From Bdellovibrio bacteriovorus (lineage in GTDB: Bacteria; Bdellovibrionota; Bdellovibrionia; Bdellovibrionales; Bdellovibrionaceae), in NCBI RefSeq assembly GCF_002208115.1, contig NZ_CP020946.1:558001-622000 (forward strand): 64,000 nt of DNA. The letters run 5' to 3'. The notes under the pieces are model-generated. The model did not search any database. It was not told where the DNA came from and saw nothing but the letters and a program-made list of their open reading frames with translations. Below are positions 16,968-25,636 of the stretch, one piece after another. The translations under genes and the position numbers were made by a program. The number at the start of each line of letters is the position of its first letter. Position 1 is the stretch's first letter.

Positions 16968-17738
16968 ATGCAGCGCATTTTGCCAGAAACAGATCTTGAA
17001 AAAAAATTGATGTCTTTGGGTGCGCCGTTTATCGAGGAAAATCAAGTTCTTGATGAGCTGTTTCAAGTTGTCGGGTCTGATTTGGAAGAGGGCAAGGAAC
17101 TTTCCCCCGAAATTCGCGAACAGGTGATGGATGAAATCGGCGAGTACTTCTTTCGCCTGGATATGAATTATGGCCCCGACATCAAACTTGATTGCCTGGC
17201 GATCCTGGAGGAGTTCTGGGGAGTGGCCGACCGGGAAACCTGCCAGAAGAGTCTTGAAAACATCCGCACTCAAGGTCACCGCACCAAGTTCAACGTTCTA
17301 AGATCCGCTTTGCCGTCTGATGGCAGCATCGACGCGGTTTCCATGGAAAAGTTCCGCCAGATCTTCCGCTTCGATCTGGAAGAAGGGCAGGAACTGCAAA
17401 TGAGCGACGCGGATTACAGCAAGCTGGCGTTGTGGGTTCAGCGCACAAACAAATATCTAAAGGAACCCGGAATCCTGGCCTGGGATGCTTCCCGCTATAT
17501 TCACCTGGTGCGACTGAGCTTCGTGGCCGGGCACCTTTCAGATATTCAGGCCTGGTCCGAAATTCTGAAGCTGGCGCCTTTGATTGAAGGGCGATTTTCA
17601 AACTGGATGGATTTTTCCCAAAGCCTCCTGATCGGGCGCACGTTCTGGTCGGGTTCGGATGATCCACGCGTAAAATCCATCTGCGAAAAGCTTCTGGGGC
17701 ATCCGGCAAGCCCTTGGCAGTTTATAAGCTGGTCCTAG
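16968..17738 (+). CDS. DUF1266 family protein
   Basis: A 256-aa soluble protein. The C-terminal half matches the DUF1266 pattern: AWDASRYIHLVRLSFVAGHLS, then SNWMDFSQSLLIGRTFW. The N-terminal half is acidic and helical with no recognised domain. The start at 16968 has AAGGGG 5 nt upstream; an ATG five codons earlier does not. No function is established for DUF1266. No partner gene is evident. Confidence 0.65.
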   Translation: MQRILPETDLEKKLMSLGAPFIEENQVLDELFQVVGSDLEEGKELSPEIREQVMDEIGEYFFRLDMNYGPDIKLDCLAILEEFWGVADRETCQKSLENIRTQGHRTKFNVLRSALPSDGSIDAVSMEKFRQIFRFDLEEGQELQMSDADYSKLALWVQRTNKYLKEPGILAWDASRYIHLVRLSFVAGHLSDIQAWSEILKLAPLIEGRFSNWMDFSQSLLIGRTFWSGSDDPRVKSICEKLLGHPASPWQFISWS

Positions 17739-17760
17739 GTCCAGAATTCCGGATTCTGTC

Positions 17761-17787
17761 TCAAGTTTATACGTTCGATTCCGATAC
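17761..17787 (+). promoter_or_regulatory. Candidate sigma-28 (FliA) promoter
   Basis: TCAAGTTT (17761-17768), an 11-nt spacer, then TCCGATAC (17780-17787) match the FliA consensus TAAAGTTT-N11-GCCGATAA at 7 of 8 and 6 of 8 positions. Predicted start is near 17795, about 50 nt before the gene at 17844. Confidence 0.6.
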
Positions 17788-17843
17788 GTTTTCCATCAAG
17801 TGAAGACCAGGATGGACTTCATGGATACACACGGAGGTGTGAT

Positions 17844-18290
17844 ATGGAAAAAATCAGCGGAATCCTTCCAGCAACGGCAAGGACTCGAGCGGTAGACACT
17901 TCGGCTTCCCAGCCAGCCCGTCCCGGAGCTTTGGCCTTGGGGCGACCAATGGGAAAGAACTCCCTGGGTGATCGCATCACGTTGAGCAAACAGATGGAAG
18001 AAATGCGGGCAACCGGAAACCTTCCTGAACAACAACCGCAGCCGGAGGCCTCTCCCGTATATAAAAGACCGGCTGGCGAGACGAACAAGCTGAAGGTGAT
18101 TGAAGACCTGAATCAAAAGTTCTTCAATAATCCGAAATCGGTGGCCCGCGAAGGCGACCAGACGAAATCGGAAGAAACCTTCACCAAAGCAACCGAGAAC
18201 GAAGGACTGTTCTTTGTTGAAAAAGACCTGCGCGCACCGGAGCAAGCTCCACTGAAGCCGCAGACCGACACCACAAAAGTTGTAGCTTAA
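17844..18290 (+). CDS. Unknown 148-aa protein with FliA-type promoter
   Basis: No family recognised. The product is soluble, polar, Pro/Gln/Lys-rich in the middle and probably largely disordered, with a helical stretch near 40-55 (LSKQMEEMRATG) and another near 85-100. It opens MEKISGILPATARTRAVD. There is no signal peptide. GGAGGTGTGAT precedes the ATG. It is a single gene bounded by a FliA-like promoter and a terminator. Control by FliA would suggest a late flagellar or swimming-phase role, for instance a flagellar-export substrate or an anti-sigma factor, but neither is shown by the sequence. Confidence 0.65.
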   Translation: MEKISGILPATARTRAVDTSASQPARPGALALGRPMGKNSLGDRITLSKQMEEMRATGNLPEQQPQPEASPVYKRPAGETNKLKVIEDLNQKFFNNPKSVAREGDQTKSEETFTKATENEGLFFVEKDLRAPEQAPLKPQTDTTKVVA

Positions 18291-18296
18291 ATCTCA

Positions 18297-18331
18297 AAAA
18301 CCCGGACGGCGCCCCTCGCTTTCCGGGTTTT
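18297..18331. terminator. Terminator between convergent genes
   Basis: AAAACCCGGA (18297-18306) pairs with TCCGGGTTTT (18322-18331). Flanking A- and T-tracts let it work for the gene at 17844 and for the convergent cpaF-like gene. Confidence 0.85.
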
Positions 18332-19440
18332 TACTTTTCCTGCTCCAGCAGAAATCCTGTCTCTTCCAGGGAAGTGATTCGATAGACGCCCTTCAGGCGG
18401 CGCGAACCGTCGGGTTTTCTTTCCGCCACAATCACATAATCCAAAGACATTTGAATCAGCCTGCGAATCGCAGAAAGACTCCATTGCGGGGCCCCCATCT
18501 GAATCAGCATTTCTAAACGGATCAGCGCTTGGCCCGCATCCTGCGCGTGCAAAGTGCCAAAGCTGCCACTGTGACCTGTGGCCAAGGCCATTAAAAAGTC
18601 CTTGGCTTCAGCGCCGCGCACTTCGCCCATGACCATGCGATCAGGCCGCAGGCGCAAAGATCGTCGCACCAATTGCGCCTGATCGACGGAAGGTAAAACC
18701 CCTTGGGGGTCTTCGCGGGTCAAAAGTTTCAAGCTGGCTTTGTTGGGAAGGGAGATCTCAGACGTGTCTTCGATCACAACCAGGCGCTCGTTTTCTGGCA
18801 TCAGATTCAAAAACGAATTTAACACCGAAGTTTTTCCTGATCCGGTCGGGCCCACCACCAGAAAATTTTTACGACGCTTTACCAATTCTGCAAAAAACGG
18901 CAGACAGTCTGTCGGGCACCACTGATGTTCGGCCAGACGGGCAAAGCTCCAGGGGTTCTTCGGGTGACGGCGCAAAGTCACGTGGGGATGCGTCTGTGTC
19001 AGTTCCGCTCCAATCAGGCTTAAGCGAAAGTCCCCAAAGCGGCCGTCGGCACAGGGAAATTCAGTGGTGATGTGAGCCTGGGCGGCGTGGCTTAAACGAT
19101 CCAAAAAATTGCGATAGCTGGTTTCAGAGAAAAAACAGTCGGGATGCTTTTGCAGGTGGCCGCTTCTTTCAAGCCAGATGGCCGAAGGACCATTGATCAG
19201 AATCTCGGTGATGCTTTCATCGGTTAGCAGGCTGTCAAGGGGTCCCCAGGCGTGCATTTCATTTTGCACCCGTGTTCGCACCTCGGGTGCGGCTGAGGCC
19301 GTGTGCAGTTCCAGAATCTGTTCAATGCGCTGAGAACGCAGTTTATGCTGTTCTTCGGAACTGAGCAGGAACTCATTCAACGGCAGCTTCAGAATGTCTT
19401 CGTGAATCCGGTCATGGAGGTGTTTGGCTTCGCTCATCAT
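18331..19440 (-). CDS. cpaF: CpaF/TadA-type secretion ATPase
   Basis: A 369-aa hexameric type II/IV secretion ATPase of the Tad/Flp pilus branch. The N-terminal domain (about 40-185) contains ESITEILINGP, diagnostic of CpaF. Walker A is GPTGSGKT (197-204), and the Walker B glutamate is in MVMGEVRG (E273), followed by a LATGHSGSFGTLHA box. It powers pilus assembly at the inner membrane. It overlaps the cpaC-like gene by 4 nt (ATGA), so the two are coupled. The usual TadB/TadC platform genes are not in this window. Confidence 0.9.
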   Translation of the reverse strand: MMSEAKHLHDRIHEDILKLPLNEFLLSSEEQHKLRSQRIEQILELHTASAAPEVRTRVQNEMHAWGPLDSLLTDESITEILINGPSAIWLERSGHLQKHPDCFFSETSYRNFLDRLSHAAQAHITTEFPCADGRFGDFRLSLIGAELTQTHPHVTLRRHPKNPWSFARLAEHQWCPTDCLPFFAELVKRRKNFLVVGPTGSGKTSVLNSFLNLMPENERLVVIEDTSEISLPNKASLKLLTREDPQGVLPSVDQAQLVRRSLRLRPDRMVMGEVRGAEAKDFLMALATGHSGSFGTLHAQDAGQALIRLEMLIQMGAPQWSLSAIRRLIQMSLDYVIVAERKPDGSRRLKGVYRITSLEETGFLLEQEK

Positions 19441-20738
19441 AGACGACGACCCTGCAAAGTGTTCAAGTGGTGGGGCATCGGATTTTCCTCGCCCTCGCGC
19501 AGGATGGAAGGGCGGACGAAGATCACAAGCTCCGAGCGGTTTTCCTTAAAGTCTTTGCTTGAAAACAACGCCCCCACCACCGGCAGGCGAGAAAGCAAGG
19601 GTAGTCCCTCAGAACTTTTCCCATCTTCACTTTTAAGAAGTCCCGACAGCGCAATGGTCTGCGGTCGGGTCAGATCAAAGTGACTGGAAACCCGGTTGGT
19701 TAAAATTCCGGGAACGTCATCGACCTTGCGCGAATCATCCACGGTGGAAATTTCGGTTTCAATTGAGATGCTCATACGTCCGGCGGCGTCCGCTTTGGGT
19801 TTGACCCGCAACAAGATCCCGTAGCGCTTCCACACGATGTCCTGCATTTTATAATTCATAATCTTGATAGGGAATTCGCCACCGGCCAAGAACTCGGCCT
19901 CTTTGCCGCTGCGGCAAAGGATGTTCGGGCTGGCCAGAATTTTCCCGTGGCCTTGAGCCTCCAAGGCGGTCAAGTTAAAAGGAAGCTCATCCCTTTCCCA
20001 AACTCCGTCAGGCATAAGCTTTGCGGAATAACCCGCCGGCGGGCGCAATCCATACTTCAGGGAAAAGTCCTTTTTGATTTCAGCCACGGTGATCTGCACT
20101 TTGATGGTCGGTGCGACATCCAGACTGGTTTCATCTTTTAAAAGACCGACCCCGTAGGGCATCAATAGCTTGCTGTATTTTTTGAATGTTTGATCCGTAC
20201 CGCTGACCCGGATTTCCAGGGCGGGTTCATAGATCAGTGTCTGGGGTGGCAGGTGAGCTTGGTAAAACAAGTCACTGAAGTGTTCCTGGGCTTGTTGCTG
20301 CAAGGAAGCGGTCATCCGTGCCCGCATTTGATAGTTCAGACTTTTTGAGCGCATGTATTCTGCCAGATGAATCCAATCCTGCAGGCGATACAGTTGGCCT
20401 TCAATCAAAAGATCGCCTTCGCTTAAAGACGCACGCAGGCCCACACGGGATTTCAAATAGACACTCAGATCCTGAAAAGAGTCTTTCTTGGACGGATGCA
20501 AAACCTGCACGCTGTAAAGGGCCGATCCCACTTTGACTGTGGTCACGCCTTCGCGGCGGCCGACCAAGTTCAGTTTGCTGCTCTGGCCTTCGGCGGTCAG
20601 GATTTCGCGGTCTTGAATCCACACACGATCCTGCCCTTGCAAGGGGACGGATTTTTGTTCACCGAGTCCCAGCACCAGCGCGGTCTGAGAGTAGGCAGGA
20701 AAAGAAATAAGCATCAGGAAAAACAACAACGTTTTCAT
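19437..20738 (-). CDS. cpaC: CpaC/RcpA-like outer-membrane secretin
   Basis: A 433-aa secretin of the Tad/Flp pilus. Signal peptide MKTLLFFLMLISFPAYS, an N-terminal pilus-assembly (BON-like/N0) region to about 240, then a secretin domain (about 250-420) with ILASPNILCRSGKEAEFLAGGEFPI and the C-terminal ALSGLLK... LPLLSRLPVVGALF motif. It forms the outer-membrane channel served by the coupled cpaF. No Shine-Dalgarno is visible; instead a perfect 8-bp hairpin ends 3 nt before the ATG. Confidence 0.88.
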   Translation of the reverse strand: MKTLLFFLMLISFPAYSQTALVLGLGEQKSVPLQGQDRVWIQDREILTAEGQSSKLNLVGRREGVTTVKVGSALYSVQVLHPSKKDSFQDLSVYLKSRVGLRASLSEGDLLIEGQLYRLQDWIHLAEYMRSKSLNYQMRARMTASLQQQAQEHFSDLFYQAHLPPQTLIYEPALEIRVSGTDQTFKKYSKLLMPYGVGLLKDETSLDVAPTIKVQITVAEIKKDFSLKYGLRPPAGYSAKLMPDGVWERDELPFNLTALEAQGHGKILASPNILCRSGKEAEFLAGGEFPIKIMNYKMQDIVWKRYGILLRVKPKADAAGRMSISIETEISTVDDSRKVDDVPGILTNRVSSHFDLTRPQTIALSGLLKSEDGKSSEGLPLLSRLPVVGALFSSKDFKENRSELVIFVRPSILREGEENPMPHHLNTLQGRRL

Positions 20739-20741
20739 GAG

Positions 20742-20762
20742 CGGGCTTTAAAGCAAAGCCCG
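20742..20762. promoter_or_regulatory. Hairpin abutting cpaC start
   Basis: CGGGCTTT (20742-20749) and AAAGCCCG (20755-20762) form a perfect 8-bp stem with a 5-nt loop, 3 nt before the cpaC ATG on the minus strand. There is no U-tract after it and no ribosome site between it and the ATG. It may control translation. Confidence 0.5.
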
Positions 20763-20813
20763 TGCAGAGTTCTTGGCAGGATAGAGCGGGGTCAGGGTCG
20801 GGAGCCGGACACC

Positions 20814-21920
20814 CTAGCCCAGGGGCAGTTCGAAGAACACCATCACTCCCTGCGCCGTGTTTTTAAACTGCAGGTGGGATTGGTGTGATTTCAAAATGGA
20901 CTGACAGATGGTCAAACCTAAGCCCGTGCCGGTGGAGTGGTGCATGACGTCCTCATCAATAAAGAAGGGCTTCATGATTTTATCCACCACAGACGTAGGC
21001 AGGTGCGGGCCGATGTTGGAAACCACAAAGCGCAGGTTCGTGCCGCTTTTCATGCTTTCCACGTGGATCTCGCTGCCATCGGTTCCGAATTTGGCGGCAT
21101 TGTGAATCAGTCGCAGCATGACTTGTTTGATCAGGCGCACATCGGCAGTGACGGCCAAGGGTTCCAGTTTGCTGACCAGCTTTTGTTGCTTTTTATTCAT
21201 CAGTTCCTGCACCTCTTTGCTGACGGCTTCGTCAAACTGGGTGAAGGCCACTTGCTGCATGTCTATTTTAAGTTGGTTGGTTTCAGCACGGACCACCAGC
21301 AGAACATCTTCGACCAGGGTCTTAAGGCGCTCGGCGCTGCGGGTGATACGATTCACCATCAGCTTGTCTTCATCATTCAGTTTGGATTCCGCCAGCAGGG
21401 AAGAAAAGCTTAAGATGGAAGTCAGCGGAGTTTTTAATTCATGATTGATCAGAATCATGAAATTGGATTTGGCGACATCCAGGCTTTTGAGTTCTTCCAA
21501 GGCGCGCGCCAGTTCCTGATTTTTTTGCTTCAGTTCCTGTCCCAGGGAATAGCGTTCAATCGCATGATCCACGGTGTTGGTCAGGTCCACCGGGTCCCAG
21601 GGTTTAGTCAGATAACGGAAAATCTGACCTTTATTCACAGCGCTGATCACGGATTCAAGATCGGTGTAGCCGGTCAGTAGAATGCGCACAGTCTCAGGGT
21701 GAGACGTCAGGGTCTTTTCCAGAAATTCCACGCCGGTCATTTCCGGCATGCGCTGATCGGTGATGATAAGGGCGACCGGGCCCGGATGTTCGTCCAGCAC
21801 AGCCAGAGCCTCTTTCCCGGAGGTGGCCTTTAAGACGTTGTATTTCTTTCGGAACAGGCGTTCCAGGGCGTCAACATTATCCACTTCGTCGTCGACACAC
21901 AAAATTGTGCTTTTCATCAT
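20814..21920 (-). CDS. Response regulator receiver-histidine kinase fusion
   Basis: A 368-aa cytoplasmic protein with a receiver domain first (about 1-120; CVDDE pocket, phospho-acceptor D55 in ITDQRMP, K in LTKPW), a coiled linker (about 128-155), HisKA (H160 in LINHELKTPL) and HATPase_c (N-box NAAKFG, G-box GTGLGLTICQ). The order REC-HisKA-HATPase is that of a kinase controlled by an upstream phosphorelay rather than by a sensor. I start at the MM near 21920; upstream codons add no domain. It lies 75 nt before cpaC on the same strand and may control pilus genes. Confidence 0.85.
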   Translation of the reverse strand: MMKSTILCVDDEVDNVDALERLFRKKYNVLKATSGKEALAVLDEHPGPVALIITDQRMPEMTGVEFLEKTLTSHPETVRILLTGYTDLESVISAVNKGQIFRYLTKPWDPVDLTNTVDHAIERYSLGQELKQKNQELARALEELKSLDVAKSNFMILINHELKTPLTSILSFSSLLAESKLNDEDKLMVNRITRSAERLKTLVEDVLLVVRAETNQLKIDMQQVAFTQFDEAVSKEVQELMNKKQQKLVSKLEPLAVTADVRLIKQVMLRLIHNAAKFGTDGSEIHVESMKSGTNLRFVVSNIGPHLPTSVVDKIMKPFFIDEDVMHHSTGTGLGLTICQSILKSHQSHLQFKNTAQGVMVFFELPLG

Positions 21921-22140
21921 ATGAGGTAGTGTAGGAGCTGGAAATTGCCAGTGCAAAGGATTTCAAGCTGGTCCAACGTACCGTCCGGGTCGAGTCCTGC
22001 CAAATGTGAGAAATATGCTGGTCGACAGTCCAGATTCATAATCTTTCAACATTTAGACCGGGAATGCATCAAGTTGAAGCGCTATTCTGACGAAGAGTGG
22101 AACGATAGAAGTTTTTTTATTCCTTTTCAGGAGATCGTGT

Positions 22141-24312
22141 ATGAAGTTTTGGATGCGCATTGCAGCTCTTTTCACCTTGGTGATGAGCTTTGCAGCTGGT
22201 GCCCAAGCCCAAATGTGGGGCACAGGTATGTACGGTGGGATGCAAGCCTGCCCGTATGATTACTCTGCTGGTGCCGGTTCTTCCAGCTATCTAGATGAAA
22301 TCAAAGAAGCTCAGGCTGAAATCAGCGAAGCACAAAAGCAGCTTCGTGCAAAACAATCTGAATTGAAGAAGATCGACAGATCCCTGACTCGTTCCCGTAA
22401 AGATGTCGAAGACGTGGTTTCTGAAGACTATACAGAACTGATGTTTGAGCACATCGAGAACAACGTCAGCTGCAAAGAGTACAAAGGCATGGGCGCGAGT
22501 GATGAGTTCATCGCTCAAGGTCAGGAAGGTGATGCTTCCGTTCAAGCTGGCGGCACCCGTGAAGTTCACGGTTTCAGCATCCAGGAATGGGCGCGCGTTT
22601 GTGATCCGAATAAAAACGGTTCTGTTTCCGGCACGGTTTGCTCCACTCCAAAATTCCGTCAAAGTGAAAAAGGTCGTGCAACGACTGAAGATTGTAAAAA
22701 AGGTCTTTCTGACTACAAGAAGGGTTATTCTCAAAGAAACAAGGTCACTCGTGAAATTGATGCTTTGAAAAACCTGATCGAAAACAGAAAAGAAGACATC
22801 AAGATCGCGAAGGAAGATTACGCTGATGAACAGCGTGAACGTCGTCGTGAGATTTCTGAAGGTGGCGTGTGCGTTGACTGTATCGCCTCCGGCTCCGGTT
22901 ACCAGTATCAGAAACCAGAAACAAACTGGGGTTCTGTGATCGGGAACTTCGCATTGGGTGGTCTTTCCATCCTTGCTGGTTACAAAACAAATCAAATGAT
23001 TGCTGATGCGAACTCCAACATCGGTTGGCCGACAGACCCTTGGGCTTCCATGGGCTACGGTTACGGTTTGGGCGCAATCGGTACCGGTATCGGCCAGATG
23101 GTCGGTGGCGGCAGTGGTATCTATGGCTCTATTGGTGGTGGTATCGGTGCGGGTGCATTTGGTTGTGCCGGCAATAACGGTGGCGCTTACGGTATGATGG
23201 GTCCTTACGGTGGCATGAACGGTAATGGTATGTGGGGTAACCCATATGCGATGGCCGGCCTTGGTATGGGCGGCATGAGTGGCGGTATCTATATGCCAGG
23301 GATGGGTCCTTGGGGTATGGCCGGTCCATGGGGCATGGGTGGTCCATATGGCGGCATGGGTGCCATGATCGGCGGTATGGCCGGTGGCATGATGGGCGCT
23401 TACCCAGGTGCGATGATGGGTGGTATGGCTGGAATGGGTGGCATGATGGGTGCTTATCCAGGCGCAATGATGGGCGGCATGGCCGGCATGATGGGCGCGT
23501 ATCCAGGTGGCATGATGGGCATGGGCGCATTGGCTAGTGGAATTATCGGAGCTTACCCAGGTGCTATGATGGGTGGCGGTATGATGGGTGCTTACCCAGG
23601 CGCGATGATGGGCGGCATGGCCGGCATGATGGGCGCATATCCGGGTGCAATGGTTGGCGGTATCGGCGGTGGTATTATGGGTGCATACCCTGGTGCTATG
23701 ATGGGCGGTATGGCTGGCATGATGGGAGCTTATCCAGGTGGTATGATGGGTATGGGCGCGATGGCTGGCGGCATGGCTGGCATGATGGGCGCATATCCGG
23801 GTGCGATGGTCGGCGGTTTGGCTGGCGGCATGATGGGTGCTTACCCTGGCGCTTTGATGGGCGGCATGGGTGGTATGGCCGGAATGATGGGCGCATATCC
23901 TGGTGGCATGATGGGCATGGGCGCAATGGCCGGCGGTATGGCTGGTATGGGCGGCATGGCCGGTGGCATGGCGGGAAGCCTTGGCATGCTTCAGATGCAG
24001 CAGCAGATGATGCAGATGCAAATGCAACAGTATCAACAGTACATCCAACAGCAGCAGTCTTACATGCAACAGCAGGTTCAAAGACAGCAGGTTGTGGCAA
24101 GCTTGCAGCAGGAACTTTATGGATTGTTGTATAGAATCCAGCAGGTTCAATACGGTGTAGGCGGCGTGGGTGGCTCTATCGGTATTGGTATCGGTGGCGG
24201 CACAGGTATCGGTCCAACGCCAATTGGTGGTGGTATCGGCGGTCCTCAGCCAATCCCGGTTCCGGGTACAGGCGGGACGACAGGTCCGGCTCCAATCCCT
24301 TCTGCCCGCTAA
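22141..24312 (+). CDS. Secreted Gly/Met-rich GAYPG-repeat protein
   Basis: No known family. 723 aa: signal peptide (1-23, ending AGAQA), a coiled coil (about 50-95), a Cys-containing globular region (about 95-255; cysteines in CKEYKG, VCDPN, VCSTP, DCKK, GVCVDC), a hydrophobic stretch near 262-285, a Gly-rich region, 11 GAYPG repeats (about 419-590) in a GAYPGAMMGGMAGM-like unit, a Gln/Met-rich segment (about 615-655), then a Gly/Pro/Ile-rich tail. AGGAG precedes the ATG. Repeats of Gly, Met and Tyr suggest a structural surface or spore-coat-like material. It lies between the two Tad pilus blocks. Confidence 0.8.
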   Translation: MKFWMRIAALFTLVMSFAAGAQAQMWGTGMYGGMQACPYDYSAGAGSSSYLDEIKEAQAEISEAQKQLRAKQSELKKIDRSLTRSRKDVEDVVSEDYTELMFEHIENNVSCKEYKGMGASDEFIAQGQEGDASVQAGGTREVHGFSIQEWARVCDPNKNGSVSGTVCSTPKFRQSEKGRATTEDCKKGLSDYKKGYSQRNKVTREIDALKNLIENRKEDIKIAKEDYADEQRERRREISEGGVCVDCIASGSGYQYQKPETNWGSVIGNFALGGLSILAGYKTNQMIADANSNIGWPTDPWASMGYGYGLGAIGTGIGQMVGGGSGIYGSIGGGIGAGAFGCAGNNGGAYGMMGPYGGMNGNGMWGNPYAMAGLGMGGMSGGIYMPGMGPWGMAGPWGMGGPYGGMGAMIGGMAGGMMGAYPGAMMGGMAGMGGMMGAYPGAMMGGMAGMMGAYPGGMMGMGALASGIIGAYPGAMMGGGMMGAYPGAMMGGMAGMMGAYPGAMVGGIGGGIMGAYPGAMMGGMAGMMGAYPGGMMGMGAMAGGMAGMMGAYPGAMVGGLAGGMMGAYPGALMGGMGGMAGMMGAYPGGMMGMGAMAGGMAGMGGMAGGMAGSLGMLQMQQQMMQMQMQQYQQYIQQQQSYMQQQVQRQQVVASLQQELYGLLYRIQQVQYGVGGVGGSIGIGIGGGTGIGPTPIGGGIGGPQPIPVPGTGGTTGPAPIPSAR
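23395..23935 (+). repeat. 11 coding repeats encoding GAYPG units
   Basis: In-frame repeats of roughly 39-60 nt encode 11 copies of GAYPG flanked by Met/Gly (GAYPGAMMGG, GAYPGGMMGMG, GAYPGAMVGG variants). Higher-order duplication is visible, since the pair GAYPGAMMGGMAGM-MGAYPGGMMGMG recurs. The synonymous codons differ between copies, so they are not recent identical duplicates. Confidence 0.85.
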
Positions 24313-24339
24313 ATAACAAATTAAACAGTTAAATAAACT

Positions 24340-24367
24340 AAGGCCTTCTGCTAAAACAGAGGGCCTT
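24340..24367 (+). terminator. Hairpin abutting amidohydrolase start codon
   Basis: AAGGCCTTCTG (24340-24350) pairs with CAGAGGGCCTT (24357-24367; one G-U pair). The next bases are the ATG of the amidohydrolase gene, then CTTTTT. It resembles a terminator for the repeat-protein gene, but its 3' arm also contains the only GAGGG ribosome site of the next gene. Confidence 0.6.
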
Positions 24368-25636
24368 ATGCTTTTTAAAATCCCGCGTCTTTACGACAGT
24401 CACGTTCACTTTATCGCCACGGGCGAATTCGCTTCGGGGCTTCGTCTGGAATCGATCACATCCCTGCAGGATCTGCAGAATCTGGATCGCACCAAGCCGG
24501 GATATTATCGTCAGCACTGGCTGGTGGGGTTTGGCTGGGATGAGCGCCAATGGCCCGCGCACGAACAGCCACACAAGGATCTTCTGGATAAAGTTTTTCC
24601 CGATATTCCCGTTTACTTTGCCCGCATGGATGGACACAGCAGTTGGTTGAATTCCGCCGCCCTTAAAGAAATGGGCTTGGAGTCCGCCACTGGCATTCTG
24701 ATGGAAAAAGATCATCTGCGTGCCTGGGATCAGTTGCCGTCGTTCTCTAAGTCCCAGCAACGATCCAATATCCTGCAAGCCTGCCGCACGTTCAATGCCG
24801 CAGGCTTCACCCATGTTCGTGACTTGAGCTGCACCGAATCCCTGTGGAATATGCTATGTGAGGTCGCCGATGCCGGAGATCTGACTTTGGCGATCGAGGA
24901 AAATTTCACCTCGCACGACATGAATGACTTTGATTCGATGTTGACTGCGGCCCTGGCGGCAAAAAAGCAGGATCGTCCTTTGCTTCGTTCCAAAGGCATC
25001 AAGGTTTTCTACGATGGTTCGCTGGGGTCTGAGACGGCTCTGCTCAGTCGACCTTACAACGGCGAGCGTTCTGGCAATCAGGGACGCATTCTTTGGGATA
25101 TCGCTGATATTGAAACGATGATGAAACGCACCTGGGCTGCGGGGCTTGAGTTTTCAGTTCACACCATTGGTGATGAAGCTGCCCATCACATTGTGCAGGC
25201 CGCACGCAAGATTTCCGCGCAAGGGGCCGTAGGGCGTTTGAATTTGGAGCACGCGCAGATCCTGCGCCCGGAAACCATTCAGATGATGAAGCCCTTGCAT
25301 GTGCGCTGTCATATGCAGCCATGTCATTGGCTGAGCGACCGGGTGTGGTTGATGGAAAAGCTGCGAGAACTTTACCCGTATGTCTTCCCTTGGGAGGCCC
25401 TGCGCCTGGCGCAGATTCCGATTTCTTTTGGTTGTGACAGCCCGGTGGAGCCATCGTCTTTCTGGCGCAACTATCTGGCTTTGGAAGAAAGCCCTCAGGC
25501 TCGCATTCGCAAATTCAATGGCGACATCACTGTGGTGCATGCGCATCCGGATAAAACTTTTGCACCGGACTGTCATTCCGTGATCGAAGACGGCGTGGTG
25601 AAAGAAGTCGTCTTTAACGGCAAGAGGATTATTTAA
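24368..25636 (+). CDS. Amidohydrolase family 3 (YtcJ-like)
   Basis: A 422-aa metal-dependent hydrolase. The metal-binding HxH is in DSHVHF (H12, H14). Further family motifs are GFGWDERQWP, RMDGHSSWLNSAAL, KVFYDGSLGSETALL, FSVHTIGDEAA and FGCDSPVEP. At 422 aa it is shorter than the usual 520-560-aa YtcJ proteins, because the N-terminal beta-sandwich strands are missing. The substrate (an N-acyl or cyclic amide compound) cannot be told. The start codon sits right after a hairpin that hides its ribosome site. Its end overlaps the convergent gene by 8 nt. Confidence 0.8.
   Translation: MLFKIPRLYDSHVHFIATGEFASGLRLESITSLQDLQNLDRTKPGYYRQHWLVGFGWDERQWPAHEQPHKDLLDKVFPDIPVYFARMDGHSSWLNSAALKEMGLESATGILMEKDHLRAWDQLPSFSKSQQRSNILQACRTFNAAGFTHVRDLSCTESLWNMLCEVADAGDLTLAIEENFTSHDMNDFDSMLTAALAAKKQDRPLLRSKGIKVFYDGSLGSETALLSRPYNGERSGNQGRILWDIADIETMMKRTWAAGLEFSVHTIGDEAAHHIVQAARKISAQGAVGRLNLEHAQILRPETIQMMKPLHVRCHMQPCHWLSDRVWLMEKLRELYPYVFPWEALRLAQIPISFGCDSPVEPSSFWRNYLALEESPQARIRKFNGDITVVHAHPDKTFAPDCHSVIEDGVVKEVVFNGKRII

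Noticed and set aside
21985-22020. T-loop-like GGGTCGAGTCC as part of a tRNA
   Set aside because: No D-arm, anticodon arm or acceptor pairing can be built around it.
22065-22110. TCAAGTTG-N12-GACGAAGA as a FliA promoter for the GAYPG gene
   Set aside because: The -10 matches at only 5 of 8 positions; too weak to claim.
22291-24150. A 619-codon frame opposite the GAYPG-repeat gene
   Set aside because: It encodes Thr/His-rich repeats that are just the complement of the Gly/Met codons, with no start signals.
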